NCBI RefSeq assembly: GCF_000747525.1
Contig: NZ_CP009278.1
Location: 2,232,001-2,296,000, forward strand
DNA from: Sphingobacterium sp. ML3W
GTDB lineage: Bacteria > Bacteroidota > Bacteroidia > Sphingobacteriales > Sphingobacteriaceae
Length of the DNA stretch: 64,000 nt
Direction: 5' to 3'
The notes below the pieces were generated by a model. It was not told the DNA's origin, made no database searches, and saw only the letters and a list, made by a program, of their open reading frames with translations. This document shows positions 36,945 through 47,000 of the stretch, piece by piece (position 1 is the stretch's first letter; each line of letters opens with the position of its first letter). The position numbers were made by a program, and so were the translations under genes.

Positions 36945-39900
36945 GTAACCTTTTCTTTGCCGTCTTTTATAGTGCCTAAATGGTCGCTAAATAGCTTTTG
37001 TACGTTATGAACAAAAGGCTTTAATCCTGTGAAATTTCGAAAACTCCTCTGTCTTGTGTCATTTTGAGAAATTTGGTTGTATGGTTCTGAAAAAGTGGAT
37101 TCAATTTCTTTATAAACTTCTCTTGATAACTTAGTTACTACTGGTGTAAGTGCTCGTATTCTTACACTGGTGCTAAAAGCCCCTTTTAATAAACCCGTTG
37201 TTTCTGCATAATCAATTTGCATTGGCCAAGATTGATATTCTGAGAGAAAAGCAACTATTATCTGCCCTAACTCGTGGTTTTCCATACTGTAGTTTGTAAG
37301 TATATGCTGAATTAGGTTAGCTTTATTTTCTTGACTAATATTAGGGGATTGAATCATTCTGACAAATGCTTCGTCTTCTATCGATAGATCGGAGAGACTT
37401 TCAAAAAATAGATCTAGATGCTTCTCTACATATAAAGAAATTAATTTTGGATATTTAGACTGTATTTCGCTAAACGTGTTAGATGCAAAATTTATGAGAC
37501 TTTTATCTATTAGATAGTTGATTTTTTCTTCACTAAGTTTATCTATCTCTATTTGATCAGGGTTAAGAGGGAGGGGTTCTAAAAGTGACGAGTAGCTTTC
37601 TATTGTTAGTTCATTTCTGTATAGGATTTCATGGCTTATGTTTATTTCATCATCGGAATCAGAATGAGCAGTTAAATCAAATGGTATCTTTTTCAGAGTA
37701 GCATAGACTGAAGGTTCATTTAAGTAGGTGGTCAATGTGTCCTCTAGTTCGCCATGATAAAAAAGATATTTCTGTACATTTAACCACGTAGGTACAATAC
37801 GTTGTTCTTCAAGTAGAAAATCCCAGTATATTTCTGGAACATCTTCAATACTTGATAAAAGAGATTCTTGCTTTCTTATGAAATTTTTAACCATCTCAAT
37901 ATCGGCATCTTTGTTTTTCAATACCATTATTATTGTGTCTTCACTTTCTTTAATATTTAGATCGTTTTTATTTAAAATATTCAAGTAAGTTTCTAAATTG
38001 TCGTCAATATAGTTTTTCAAATTGGTAGCGGCCGAAGATAGAATTGTCGTCAGTTGTGCAGATTCCCAGGCTTCTTTAGGGAATGTCTCATATTCTCCAA
38101 AATTTTGAATGACATACTTTAGGTTTTGTGAGTTTATTGTATAGCTATTTGATTGATAAGTAGCCTTTAATGCAGTAGGGAGCTTGTCTAGTAGCCTTAA
38201 ATCATCAAACTTAACATTGAGTTCATCAATTACTTGTACAAGGGTGTCTTGTGTATTCTCCATATACTCCCTTTCATAAAGGTTAGGGATAATTGACATG
38301 AACTTGCTAAATTTTTTATTCTTGTTAATATCCATAGAAATTTTTTCAAGAGGAAGGTATTGGATAATTAGACTTGCGTATTGAGCTAATATCTCATCGC
38401 CATATAATGACTCATCATAGAGATAGTCCCAGACTTCCGGCCAATAATTTCCCAAAGTGCGGATCAACTCACTTTGATTTTTATTGAGTTTGCGATAATC
38501 ATCAATAAACAAAATATTTTCATTTTTTCTTAGCAACCCAATAAAGAGACTAATTTCTTCCTCACAACTTTCCTGCTGTAATAACCAGTTTAGAAGATCA
38601 AAGTTGAGTATTGCCGTATTTGAATACTGACCAATGCTTATCCATTCTTTATGGATAAGCCCGATATTAGTTAGCTCATGATCATGAGGTAAGGGCTGGC
38701 GGTTAAGTACACTCATCACAAAGGACATATCTTTTTCACTCAAACTTCCTTCAATAAAGTGAGAAATATATGGATGATAATACTCATCAATGTAGCCGTT
38801 TGACATTAGATAGATAAGAATAGGAGAGATATGACTATCTTCAGGAAATTCGAATTTCCCTCCTGAATCCATAATTTCCTTGAGGCTCTTTCCAGTTGTT
38901 ACAGCAGTTTCCTTTTTGAGTATCTCAATATTGGCTCTGATTTTATTAATTCCCTCATCATGAAACAAATTAATCTGCTTTTCTCTCTCAGAGTAGTTGT
39001 TGTGAGGGTCTACTTCATCTTCTATTTGATTAAAGCTAAAGTCAAGTCTATGCTGAGCGGTAGTATTGTACCCCGAAATTAGATAGGCTAAAGGCTTTCC
39101 TCCATCGTGCCACCAAATGAAAGTTTCATCTTCAATAAAGTTAGAGGGATTTTTTTTTCCATCGAAATCTAGAAATCCGTTATGCGGAAGCTTTGATATT
39201 GCCTTATAAAGATATAGGGAGCGGAGTTCACTAATATCTTTAATCTTAATAGATTGTATAACTTTAATATCGTTTTGCAAAGCAGCTATATCCTTATTGT
39301 TTTTTTCCTTTTGTTCGGTAATATATTTCCTTTTTTTATCTATTACTTTTATAATCATGCCTTTACCTCTGTGGAGGTCAGAAAAATCTTCAGGATGAAG
39401 ATTTTTAAATATAATTAGAGATAGTAATTTTTCATGATTAAGGTCATTAGATAATTGTTTAGAATAGAGGTTGAATTCGTTGGTGATGTTCAAGAGCATT
39501 CGCATGTCCTGAATATATAATGAGACAGCTTTTGATAACTCTTGGCTTATTGGCTTATCAGGTATAATTGAGCTTAATTTACTAGAAAGAGCATCTCCAG
39601 CATTAGACACACTAATAATAGGTATTACGGGGATTATTACTTCAAAAAACTTAGTCCTGTCATTGTTTTCAAATATATTGTCGCGAACTGCATATATAAA
39701 TGTTACCCTATGTTTGACTTGTTTTGAATTATTGATTAAAATGTTTATTTCTCTTAATTTAGTGAAGATTTCTGTGTCGTTAAAACGATCTAGGTCTTCA
39801 ATGACAACAAGTTTAATTCGAGTGCTTTCAAAGAAATATATAATCTCATCAAGGTGCTTGTTAAAAACAGATCTAATCTCACCATCAGAAATTTCAGCAT

Positions 39901-40750
39901 CTGCTGATACTACGGAAAGTTTGGTAAATCTTAAGTTTCTAATAGTACGATAGAGCTTGTACAATAAATACATCGAACCAAAAATCAATAGGGTTGGAAA
40001 AACAACATCTAAGATTGACTTTGTTTTTACGTCAATAAATTTCAATTTATTGAAATAATCTGTTTTAGTAATATATAGATAAGAAAGTATTAAAGTTCCC
40101 AAAAAGATAGTTCCTGCCAGCCGGTTATACCAACTTATGGTTCTTATTTTTGCGAATCGCGAATCTGGCAATGAATTACTCTTCTCATGGTATATGAGTT
40201 GTTGTAATACACTGAGTTCAACCTTGTTTCTCCACTCTCCGTCGTCATCCTTATTTTCATCAAATGAAGCAAGTGAAACATTCACACTTCTAAATTCTGG
40301 ATGGCGCTTTTGGAATGTTCTAATCACACTGCTTTTTCCAGATCCATAAGGACCGGTAATTGCAACGTTAGTAACTTTTGGGTTTTTTAGACTCCAAAGT
40401 AGCATGTTTGTATATTTTCTTTCATCATCAGCGTAATCAATCGGAGCGAGATCTTCGTAATTTTCAAAGTTTGGGTTGAATGAATGCTGAGTTAAATATG
40501 CATCTAGTAGTCTAGTCGATTTACTCAATCGTTCACCGATTCTGATTAGAGTTTTGCTAATTCCTATTTTTATTTTCAGAGGAATTTGAGTAAAGAAGTG
40601 ATAAAAAGCTCTCCATTCTCTATTCAACCAAGACTTAAGATATTTTAACTTTTTGATTACATTGCTGGGCCGAATATTTTTTTGCTTATTCGAGTTTGAC
40701 TCTGAGAATTCAGGTTCGGTGGTTGTAACTGTACCTTGGTTGCTTGCCAT
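36926..40750 (-). CDS. YobI-type (KAP-like) P-loop NTPase, membrane-anchored
   Basis: 1274 aa. Walker A GPYGSGKSS (133-141), Walker B VVIEDLDRF (315-323), with two membrane helices (about 210-228 and 248-266) inserted between them, the hallmark of KAP/YobI NTPases. The segment after Walker B, TFIYAVRDNIFENNDRTKFF, fits the same family. The remaining 800 residues are helical, repeat-like and acidic, with no recognised domain; they probably sense or scaffold. YobI and KAP NTPases are common in phage-defence islands, and the location beside the hsd locus supports that, but the function is inferred. Confidence 0.75.
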   Translation of the reverse strand: MASNQGTVTTTEPEFSESNSNKQKNIRPSNVIKKLKYLKSWLNREWRAFYHFFTQIPLKIKIGISKTLIRIGERLSKSTRLLDAYLTQHSFNPNFENYEDLAPIDYADDERKYTNMLLWSLKNPKVTNVAITGPYGSGKSSVIRTFQKRHPEFRSVNVSLASFDENKDDDGEWRNKVELSVLQQLIYHEKSNSLPDSRFAKIRTISWYNRLAGTIFLGTLILSYLYITKTDYFNKLKFIDVKTKSILDVVFPTLLIFGSMYLLYKLYRTIRNLRFTKLSVVSADAEISDGEIRSVFNKHLDEIIYFFESTRIKLVVIEDLDRFNDTEIFTKLREINILINNSKQVKHRVTFIYAVRDNIFENNDRTKFFEVIIPVIPIISVSNAGDALSSKLSSIIPDKPISQELSKAVSLYIQDMRMLLNITNEFNLYSKQLSNDLNHEKLLSLIIFKNLHPEDFSDLHRGKGMIIKVIDKKRKYITEQKEKNNKDIAALQNDIKVIQSIKIKDISELRSLYLYKAISKLPHNGFLDFDGKKNPSNFIEDETFIWWHDGGKPLAYLISGYNTTAQHRLDFSFNQIEDEVDPHNNYSEREKQINLFHDEGINKIRANIEILKKETAVTTGKSLKEIMDSGGKFEFPEDSHISPILIYLMSNGYIDEYYHPYISHFIEGSLSEKDMSFVMSVLNRQPLPHDHELTNIGLIHKEWISIGQYSNTAILNFDLLNWLLQQESCEEEISLFIGLLRKNENILFIDDYRKLNKNQSELIRTLGNYWPEVWDYLYDESLYGDEILAQYASLIIQYLPLEKISMDINKNKKFSKFMSIIPNLYEREYMENTQDTLVQVIDELNVKFDDLRLLDKLPTALKATYQSNSYTINSQNLKYVIQNFGEYETFPKEAWESAQLTTILSSAATNLKNYIDDNLETYLNILNKNDLNIKESEDTIIMVLKNKDADIEMVKNFIRKQESLLSSIEDVPEIYWDFLLEEQRIVPTWLNVQKYLFYHGELEDTLTTYLNEPSVYATLKKIPFDLTAHSDSDDEINISHEILYRNELTIESYSSLLEPLPLNPDQIEIDKLSEEKINYLIDKSLINFASNTFSEIQSKYPKLISLYVEKHLDLFFESLSDLSIEDEAFVRMIQSPNISQENKANLIQHILTNYSMENHELGQIIVAFLSEYQSWPMQIDYAETTGLLKGAFSTSVRIRALTPVVTKLSREVYKEIESTFSEPYNQISQNDTRQRSFRNFTGLKPFVHNVQKLFSDHLGTIKDGKEKVTIYYKK

Positions 40751-41260
40751 CTCTGAAAATTAGGTGATGCTTAATTTGTTCATAATTTATTGGTTTTTCA
40801 TTTCTATACTCATACACCACATTGTCCGGATTATTGTTATCGACAACACCTTCAAGAAGCGTAAATCAATTCCTTTCAGCCAGTTTGCGTAACTTTAAGT
40901 TGACTCGATGCATTTTTGCTTCGATATGGTTGATGTTTAGAGTAGTAGAATGATTTAATATCAATTTCAATGCGCTATCCATTAAAGCTTTTCCTTGAAA
41001 TTCTGGTAGCATTTCATAACCTAATTTTGCATACTCATTTTCAAGGTCGATAAGCCATAATGCAATGGCCCCTGCAAACTCGTTGGTATCAATTGTAATG
41101 ATGGCGAAAAAATGATTAATTTTCATTCTATCCTCAACGATAACTGGATTTCTTCGAGCGACTTATTTAGAATTCTGTCCAAATATTTCCCCACTTCAGA
41201 ATTAGACCGCAACCTGTGGACATTCTTAGCATCATCAATGTCTACATATTTTAAAGAAAT
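40710..41260 (-). pseudogene. GNAT acetyltransferase pseudogene (frameshift plus nonsense)
   Basis: An 86-aa frame (40866-41126) is the middle of a RimJ/RimL-like acetyltransferase (GYEMLPEFQGKALMDSALKL). Upstream, another frame reads KYVDIDDAKNVHRLRSNSEV to LEEIQ, the N-terminal part, joined by a 1-base frameshift near 41140-41150. Downstream, the stop TGA after LAERN is followed in frame by FTLLEGVVDNNNPDNVVYEY, the expected tail, so TGA replaces the Gly codon of the family motif NGF. The tail frame runs on into the start of the NTPase gene to 40710. Clearly decayed. Confidence 0.72.
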
Positions 41261-41404
41261 TTACCCCTTATTCTCTTTATTAACCTCTGCTTTTGTATCA
41301 CCATCAACGACAACTATTTCTACGACTACATTTTTCATTAGTTTAGATAGGGGAGTGTTAGCCTTCTCCTTAGTTTCAATTTTGTTCTGATGATATTTTA
41401 TCAC
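41261..41404 (-). CDS. possible 47-aa protein overlapping the HTH gene
   Basis: GTG start at 41404 inside the end of the HTH regulator gene, preceded by AAAAAAGGAA, a fair ribosome site. It reads MIKYHQNKIETKEKA, then KLMKNVVVEIVVVDGDTKA, and stops just before the GNAT pseudogene in the same frame. The amphipathic beta-like pattern looks coding. It might instead be a relic of a longer gene. Confidence 0.3.
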   Translation of the reverse strand: MIKYHQNKIETKEKANTPLSKLMKNVVVEIVVVDGDTKAEVNKENKG

Positions 41405-41633
41405 TTCCTTTTTTTGTAACCTCCGTTAATGTTAACTCCAGCGCATCACATAGTTTCAAAAGTTTTGAGAAAACAAAATCCTCTTTACCATTTTCCATAT
41501 CACTGATTTTTGCTCTATCCATTTTAGGGATTTTATCTGCTAGAACCTGTTGAGATAGCTTTAATTCTATGCGCTTATTTTTAAGGTTAGAACCAATTGT
41601 TTTAAATAAATCTGAATGTATATCTTCAATCAT
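41376..41633 (-). CDS. XRE-family helix-turn-helix regulator
   Basis: 85-aa Cro/C1-type protein: NLKNKRIELKLSQQVLADKI, then PKMDRAKISDMENGKEDF, the classic HTH_3 pattern. It probably binds DNA as a dimer. It lies between a second putative regulator and the decayed GNAT gene, upstream of the YobI-type NTPase on the same strand, so it may control that defence gene. Confidence 0.85.
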   Translation of the reverse strand: MIEDIHSDLFKTIGSNLKNKRIELKLSQQVLADKIPKMDRAKISDMENGKEDFVFSKLLKLCDALELTLTEVTKKGSDKISSEQN

Positions 41634-41667
41634 AAAAAAATATTTTGTGGTTTTACTATCACAAATG

Positions 41668-42288
41668 TTATTTGTCTGATTTTTCGTACTGTTGAATTAA
41701 CCATTCCGCATCTACTTTTTTTATAGCTTTTTCAATTATCGAATCAGGAACTTGGTCTTCTAATACATAGATTACTTCTCCTCGGTTCTTTGGGTCAATA
41801 TCATCTGGAGATTTTCTATATGTTTTTGTATTTTTCACTAGCCCTTTTAGTAATCCACTGCTCCAATCAATGGAGGTTTCTAAATTTAAAATAGGTGGTA
41901 GATTTGGGATTATATCCGTATTCGTAAATTTTGTTCCCTTTGCAAAATCTCTTATATATATTATTACATAAGCATTTATAAACTTCGTTATTAGTTTCGG
42001 GTCTTTATTCGTCTTTTTATTTTGTTTAATATAGTTTTGGGTTTTCGTATTGACGTATTCTAAATCTAAGGGAGTAAAATTATCACAAATAAAATACTCA
42101 ATGTTTTTATTAAAAATTTTTGATAAGTGATAAGCTAACTCTATCGATACAGATTTTTTAGCCATAGTTTCAATGCCAGAGTATATTAACCCGACTTCAC
42201 GAAGTAAATTGTCCAAGTCTTCCTCAGAAAGATTTATATGCTTTCGTGCGATACTCACATTTTTGATAAAAGAATTAGGTATGTTCAT
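41668..42288 (-). CDS. HTH-containing hypothetical protein
   Basis: 206 aa. Residues 8-70 resemble an atypical XRE-like helix-turn-helix (LDNLLREVGLIYSGIETMAK, then SIELAYHLSKIFNKNIEYF). The rest (VIYIRDFAKGTKFTNTD..., ending DAEWLIQQYEKSDK) is not recognised. It is 35 bp upstream of the XRE gene in the same direction, so the two likely form a regulatory pair. Confidence 0.6.
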   Translation of the reverse strand: MNIPNSFIKNVSIARKHINLSEEDLDNLLREVGLIYSGIETMAKKSVSIELAYHLSKIFNKNIEYFICDNFTPLDLEYVNTKTQNYIKQNKKTNKDPKLITKFINAYVIIYIRDFAKGTKFTNTDIIPNLPPILNLETSIDWSSGLLKGLVKNTKTYRKSPDDIDPKNRGEVIYVLEDQVPDSIIEKAIKKVDAEWLIQQYEKSDK

Positions 42289-43204
42289 GATGTTAAAAAA
42301 ATATGAGTTCCATTTTTTATTTTACTTTGAAAAATGGAAATGATTAATTATCTTTGATTTATAATTTAAAGCGACACTAAGTGATGGAGCAATCCTACAC
42401 TAACGATGTCGACTCGTTCTAAATCCGCCAGATTGCCACGAGTTGATTGAGTGATCGCCTATTGCTGGAATTTTCTATCTTCGTGATATATTCCAGTATG
42501 GCGTTCCTCGTTAACTTCTGTGGCAACCTTGAATCTTATGATGAAAAGGAGGTTTCTGGCGGAACCATGAACTTAAGTTGCGAGGACGCGTACTGGTATT
42601 GTTTTTTACCAGTTGCTATCCTTAAACTTTATAGGGTCACATCGTTTCATAACCATAAAAAATAATTATGATGAATCGAAAAATCACCGCCCCAAGAACC
42701 ACTACAAACCTGATCCAGGATCAGAGTCCAAGGTTCGCCTTTTGCCAAATTTTAAAGAACAATTTTCGCCCGCCTCAATAAGCGCACAAGTAAAAAAACA
42801 TAATGCCATAGGTGAGGGTAGCTTGTTCCAAATCAAAAGGACGATTTATGAGTATTGCATAATGGCGTATACACCAGACTAGATACTCAAGATGTCGCAC
42901 TCTAGATAATTTATAACTAGCTTGTTCCCATCAATATATGGCTTATGTGACTGATTATATTCTATTGGTAGACGGTAATTGTAAACCATAAAACGAAATC
43001 AATTGTCACTTTTTTGTGTTGCAACTCTAAATGTACAATCTTTCTTTTATTTAAGCAACTTATTGTCGTCACCTTTTATTGTGATACACCAAAAATGGAT
43101 AGTCGGTTCTAGTTCTTTAACTAAATTATGCAATAACGAAGACCCTATTATAACCAATTGACGAAGACTTAAAATTGCATTTTTCTTATTTAATTTTTTA
43201 ACCT
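42289..43204. other. long intergenic region
   Basis: About 900 bp. Weak frames at 42447-42665 and 42613-42882 lack credible starts and have unlikely composition, so I do not call them. CTGGAAT/ATTCCAG around 42458-42496 can pair. Composition changes from AT-rich to mixed near 42370, suggesting a junction between the defence island and the SusCD locus. Confidence 0.5.
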
Positions 43205-43256
43205 GGTTTCCTTAAAGGCCAATACTATGTCCAATTAGTACGGTCTTAAGGGAACC
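43205..43256 (+). promoter_or_regulatory. leader hairpin of the SusCD operon
   Basis: GGTTTCCTTAA (43205-43215) pairs with TTAAGGGAACC (43246-43256) through 11 bp with one G-U. It lies 19 bp before the first gene's start. No T-run follows, so a structured 5' leader is more likely than a terminator. Confidence 0.5.
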
Positions 43257-43275
43257 AATTTAAACTCTTAAAATT

Positions 43276-43974
43276 ATGCAAAAATCTTGCACAGGGGAGA
43301 GCTATGCGCTATCTCAAGAGAAAGAAATGTTTTCGTATTTGAGTAAAAAGAAGGTTCCAGTTATCAAAAAACCAATTATGATAACACTTTTACCAGAGCG
43401 ATCATTTAAGAAAAGAATGCCTTATGAAGGGCGGCATGCAGATGCACTGAAAAGCCTTGCCAAAGGAAGACCAAAGGAACGCTATTATTCGTTCCTGAAT
43501 CCGTCCAAAGAACTGAAAAGTTCATACAGTGCTGTTGTGCGTGATGACCGTAGCGATGTACTCCGGATAACACTGGCTCATATGGCCATCTACGAGTGCT
43601 ACCTGTTTGCATTTGGACTTCCTGCCAACTTTCCGACAGAGCAGATTATTGTTTATGGCTATGAGCGAGCTAAATATATTCCCTGTAAAATCTGTCCGGA
43701 CAGTGAAAAGCATCTGTACAATTATGAGCTCACTGTCCCAGCTAATACAGAAAGGGAAGAGTACCGACAACGGATGCTCAACGATCTGAACGAACACTTT
43801 CAGTTGGATGTCCGAGTAGAGAAGCTTTCCATAGTGAAAGACAGTCGGCAGATTATGACCAAACGCGGCGAATCCGTCGAGCTCATTTGGCAAGAACAGC
43901 CAACGATGATCATGAAAACAAAACAAGTTAGGGTAGCAGCATCAGCAGAAAATAGACTGGCTGCAAATATTTAA
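43276..43974 (+). CDS. hypothetical protein, possibly DUF3738-like, first gene of SusCD locus
   Basis: 232 aa without a signal peptide. The second half (LYNYELTVPANTEREEYRQR, then MLNDLNEHFQLDVRVEKLSI) resembles the repeat found in DUF3738/TIGR03435-type proteins: a strand, a helix with 'ML..L...F.L', and a strand. The C-terminal region of the TlpA-like protein at the end of this operon looks related in style. It is 98 bp upstream of SusC. Function unknown. Confidence 0.6.
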   Translation: MQKSCTGESYALSQEKEMFSYLSKKKVPVIKKPIMITLLPERSFKKRMPYEGRHADALKSLAKGRPKERYYSFLNPSKELKSSYSAVVRDDRSDVLRITLAHMAIYECYLFAFGLPANFPTEQIIVYGYERAKYIPCKICPDSEKHLYNYELTVPANTEREEYRQRMLNDLNEHFQLDVRVEKLSIVKDSRQIMTKRGESVELIWQEQPTMIMKTKQVRVAASAENRLAANI

Positions 43975-44071
43975 GGAAAAAGGATCGTAAGCTTCTTGAC
44001 ACCCTGTTAATCAGGAGTAAAACATAACCTGAAAAAGGGTAAGGGGAGTGTTATGCCTAAAAATTCAAATT

Positions 44072-47000
44072 ATGAAAAGTAAAATAGAATATATAAATAA
44101 GCTCTGGAAATACCTCCAGACGCTCTTAAAACCAGGAGGCGAAAACCTTTTGGTTATCAGTAAGATGCTGATGTTAATTCTGATACTGCCATTTCCGATG
44201 GTCGGTATTGTACACGATGTACATGCAGCAAATAAGGCGGATGTACAAGTAGATTACGTGCTAAAAGGCACCGTTATATCAGCAGTAGATGGAAAGCCCC
44301 TCGAAGGCGTATCCATCAAAGTCGAAGCCGAAAAGGGGAGGAGCTCCACCAAGAAAGATGGAACCTACAGTCTGAATGTCGAGCATAGAAAAGGCTTGGT
44401 AAAATTCAGTTACGTCGGTTACAAAAGCCAAGAACTCAATTATACCGTAGGAGTATCATTAAGCGTGAAATTGATACCCGAAGAGAATAAATTAGAAGAA
44501 GTAGAGGTAGTATCCACCGGATTCCAGAAGATCCCAAAAGAAAGAGCTACGGGGAGTTTTGAATTTGTAGACAACAAGTTGTTCAATCGGAAGGTGTCGA
44601 CAGACTTCGTGAGTCGATTGGAGGATGTGGTACCGGGAATAACCGCAAGTAAGGTGTACAATAATAGGGGAGGTTATTTGAATATCAATGTCCGTGGAAT
44701 GAGCACCATGAGGTCCGAACGGTGGCCACTTGTTGTGGTTGACGGTGTACCATATGAGACATATTATCAAGTTGCTGGAATGGGTGCGTTTAATAACCTC
44801 AATCCTAACGATATTGAGAGTGTGACAGTCTTGAAGGATGCCGCAGCATCTTCTATATGGGGAGCACAATCGGGTAATGGTGTTATCGTTGTCACGACAA
44901 AGAAAGGCAAGTTCACTCAAGCAATGCAAATTTCCTTTAATGCTAATGTTAGTATTAAGGCCAAGCCAGATCTGTATTATTATCCGCAGATCAAAACCTC
45001 TGATTACATCGATATGCAGCAGTTTCTTTTTGATAAAGGGAAATTTAACGGACAGTTTAATACTTGGTATTACAATCCAGAACCCGCAGTTCGGCTGATG
45101 GAAGATAGGCGGACTGGTGCCATATCTGAAGCTGAGTTTAACGAAAAAATAGTTAAGCTTAAGGCTATGGATGCGCGTGATGATTTTTTGAAATACATCT
45201 ACCGGAATGCTGTTAAACAACAATATAATTTCCAACTGCAGACTGGGAGTGAAAAAGCAAATACGCTGTTTTCTGTTGGTTATGATAAGAACTTAAACGA
45301 TGTGGTAACTTCATCATACCAGCGTTTGAATTTGAAATCTAACTCTCAATTCAAACCAATTAAGAATATGTTGGTGGATATTGGTCTGTTGTATACAGAA
45401 TCTAAAAACATAAGCTCTAGTGTGCCAGTTGGGTACAATCTATTGGGGAAAGGTTTGCAAAATTATCCCTATATGAAATTGGCAGATGAAAACGGTGAGC
45501 CTGCAGTAGTGGAGGCTAACTCCATTAGCAATATATACCGTGATACCGTAGCTGGTGGAAGGCTATTGGATTGGACCTATAGACCATTAAAAGAATTGTA
45601 CGATTCAAGAGAGACGCAAAAAGTACGTGAGTTGTTTACCAATTTTAACATGAATTATACTTTCGATTTTGGTCTGAGTTTGAATATGCAATATGCCTAT
45701 CAACGTTCCATGAATCCAAGCGAGGTATGGAGAGGAGTCGGGTCTTTTTATCAACGGGATGCCATTAATGCAGTGGCGAGTTATAATGCGGATGCCGTTA
45801 CCTGGAACTTGCCAATAGGTGATAACCTGAATATTTTCAACTGGGATAGCTATACCCATCAAAGTAGGGCAACAGCTGAGTATAATAAGAAGTGGAAGGA
45901 TAGGCATGAAATATCAGTATTTGCTGGGATGGAAGTCCGTAAAACCCATAAAACCTTGACAACGTCACAATATCAAGGTTTTGACCCGGAAACTGGAGCA
46001 TTTAAGCCAGCACCATATGGTGTTGCAGTTCCATACTTTAACGGTGCTTTTGGAACATTTTATATGCGTGATTATAACCAGTATCAACTATTTCGGAATA
46101 ATTTTGTTTCTTATTTTGCAAATGCTTCTTACACTTATGTAAACAAATATATATTGAGCGGAAGTTTTCGGAAGGATGCTTCTAATTTGTTTGGTGTTAA
46201 AAGTAATGACCGTGGACAGCCTTTCTGGTCAGTAGGCTGTGCTTGGGTGTTTTCTCGAGAACCGTTTTTGGAAAATGGTCCTTTTAGTTTATTGAAGTTG
46301 CGTTCCACCTATGGATATAATGGCAATGTCAACAATTCGGTTTCTGCCAACCCAATCATGTCTATAGAAAATGAGGTGAATTACATTAACAGTCAGAAGT
46401 ATGGAATGATCATGACTCCACCTAATCCTAGATTACGCTGGGAACGAGTAGCTATTACTAATCTTGGGCTTGACTTTGCTATGAAGGGCAATTGGCTCTC
46501 TGGTAGTATGGAGTATTATGAAAAAAATGCAAAGGACCTTATCGCTCCCGATAGGATAGATCCGAGTACTGGTTTTACCAGTATGATGGTCAATAGTGCC
46601 AACATCAAAACAAAAGGTTGGGATATTTCAATCAATACAATACCTGTCGTGTCAAAAAATTGGACATGGAACAGCAATCTTGTATTTTCTTATGCACGTA
46701 CAAAAGTGCTTAAAGCTTATGTGCAGAATGAAATTGGGCAGGATTATATCAGTACGGGCTTAGCTAATGTGATGACCCCTATTGAAGGAAGGGATCTGTT
46801 TAGTCTGCTTACCTATAAATGGGCAGGTTTGGATCCTGAGACAGGGGCGCCACGCGCATCTCTCAATGGTGAAATTTCCAAAGATTATAGTGCCATTACC
46901 AACACGAATGTTAAGGACCTAGAATATCAAGGTTCTACAATCCCTTTGTATACTGGTAGTTTCAGGAACAGTATTCGGTATAAAACAATAGAATTATCGT

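Noticed and set aside
42447..42882. Two overlapping plus-strand ORFs (72 and 89 codons)
   Set aside because: They start at non-ATG codons without ribosome sites, have unusual composition and show no resemblance to known proteins.
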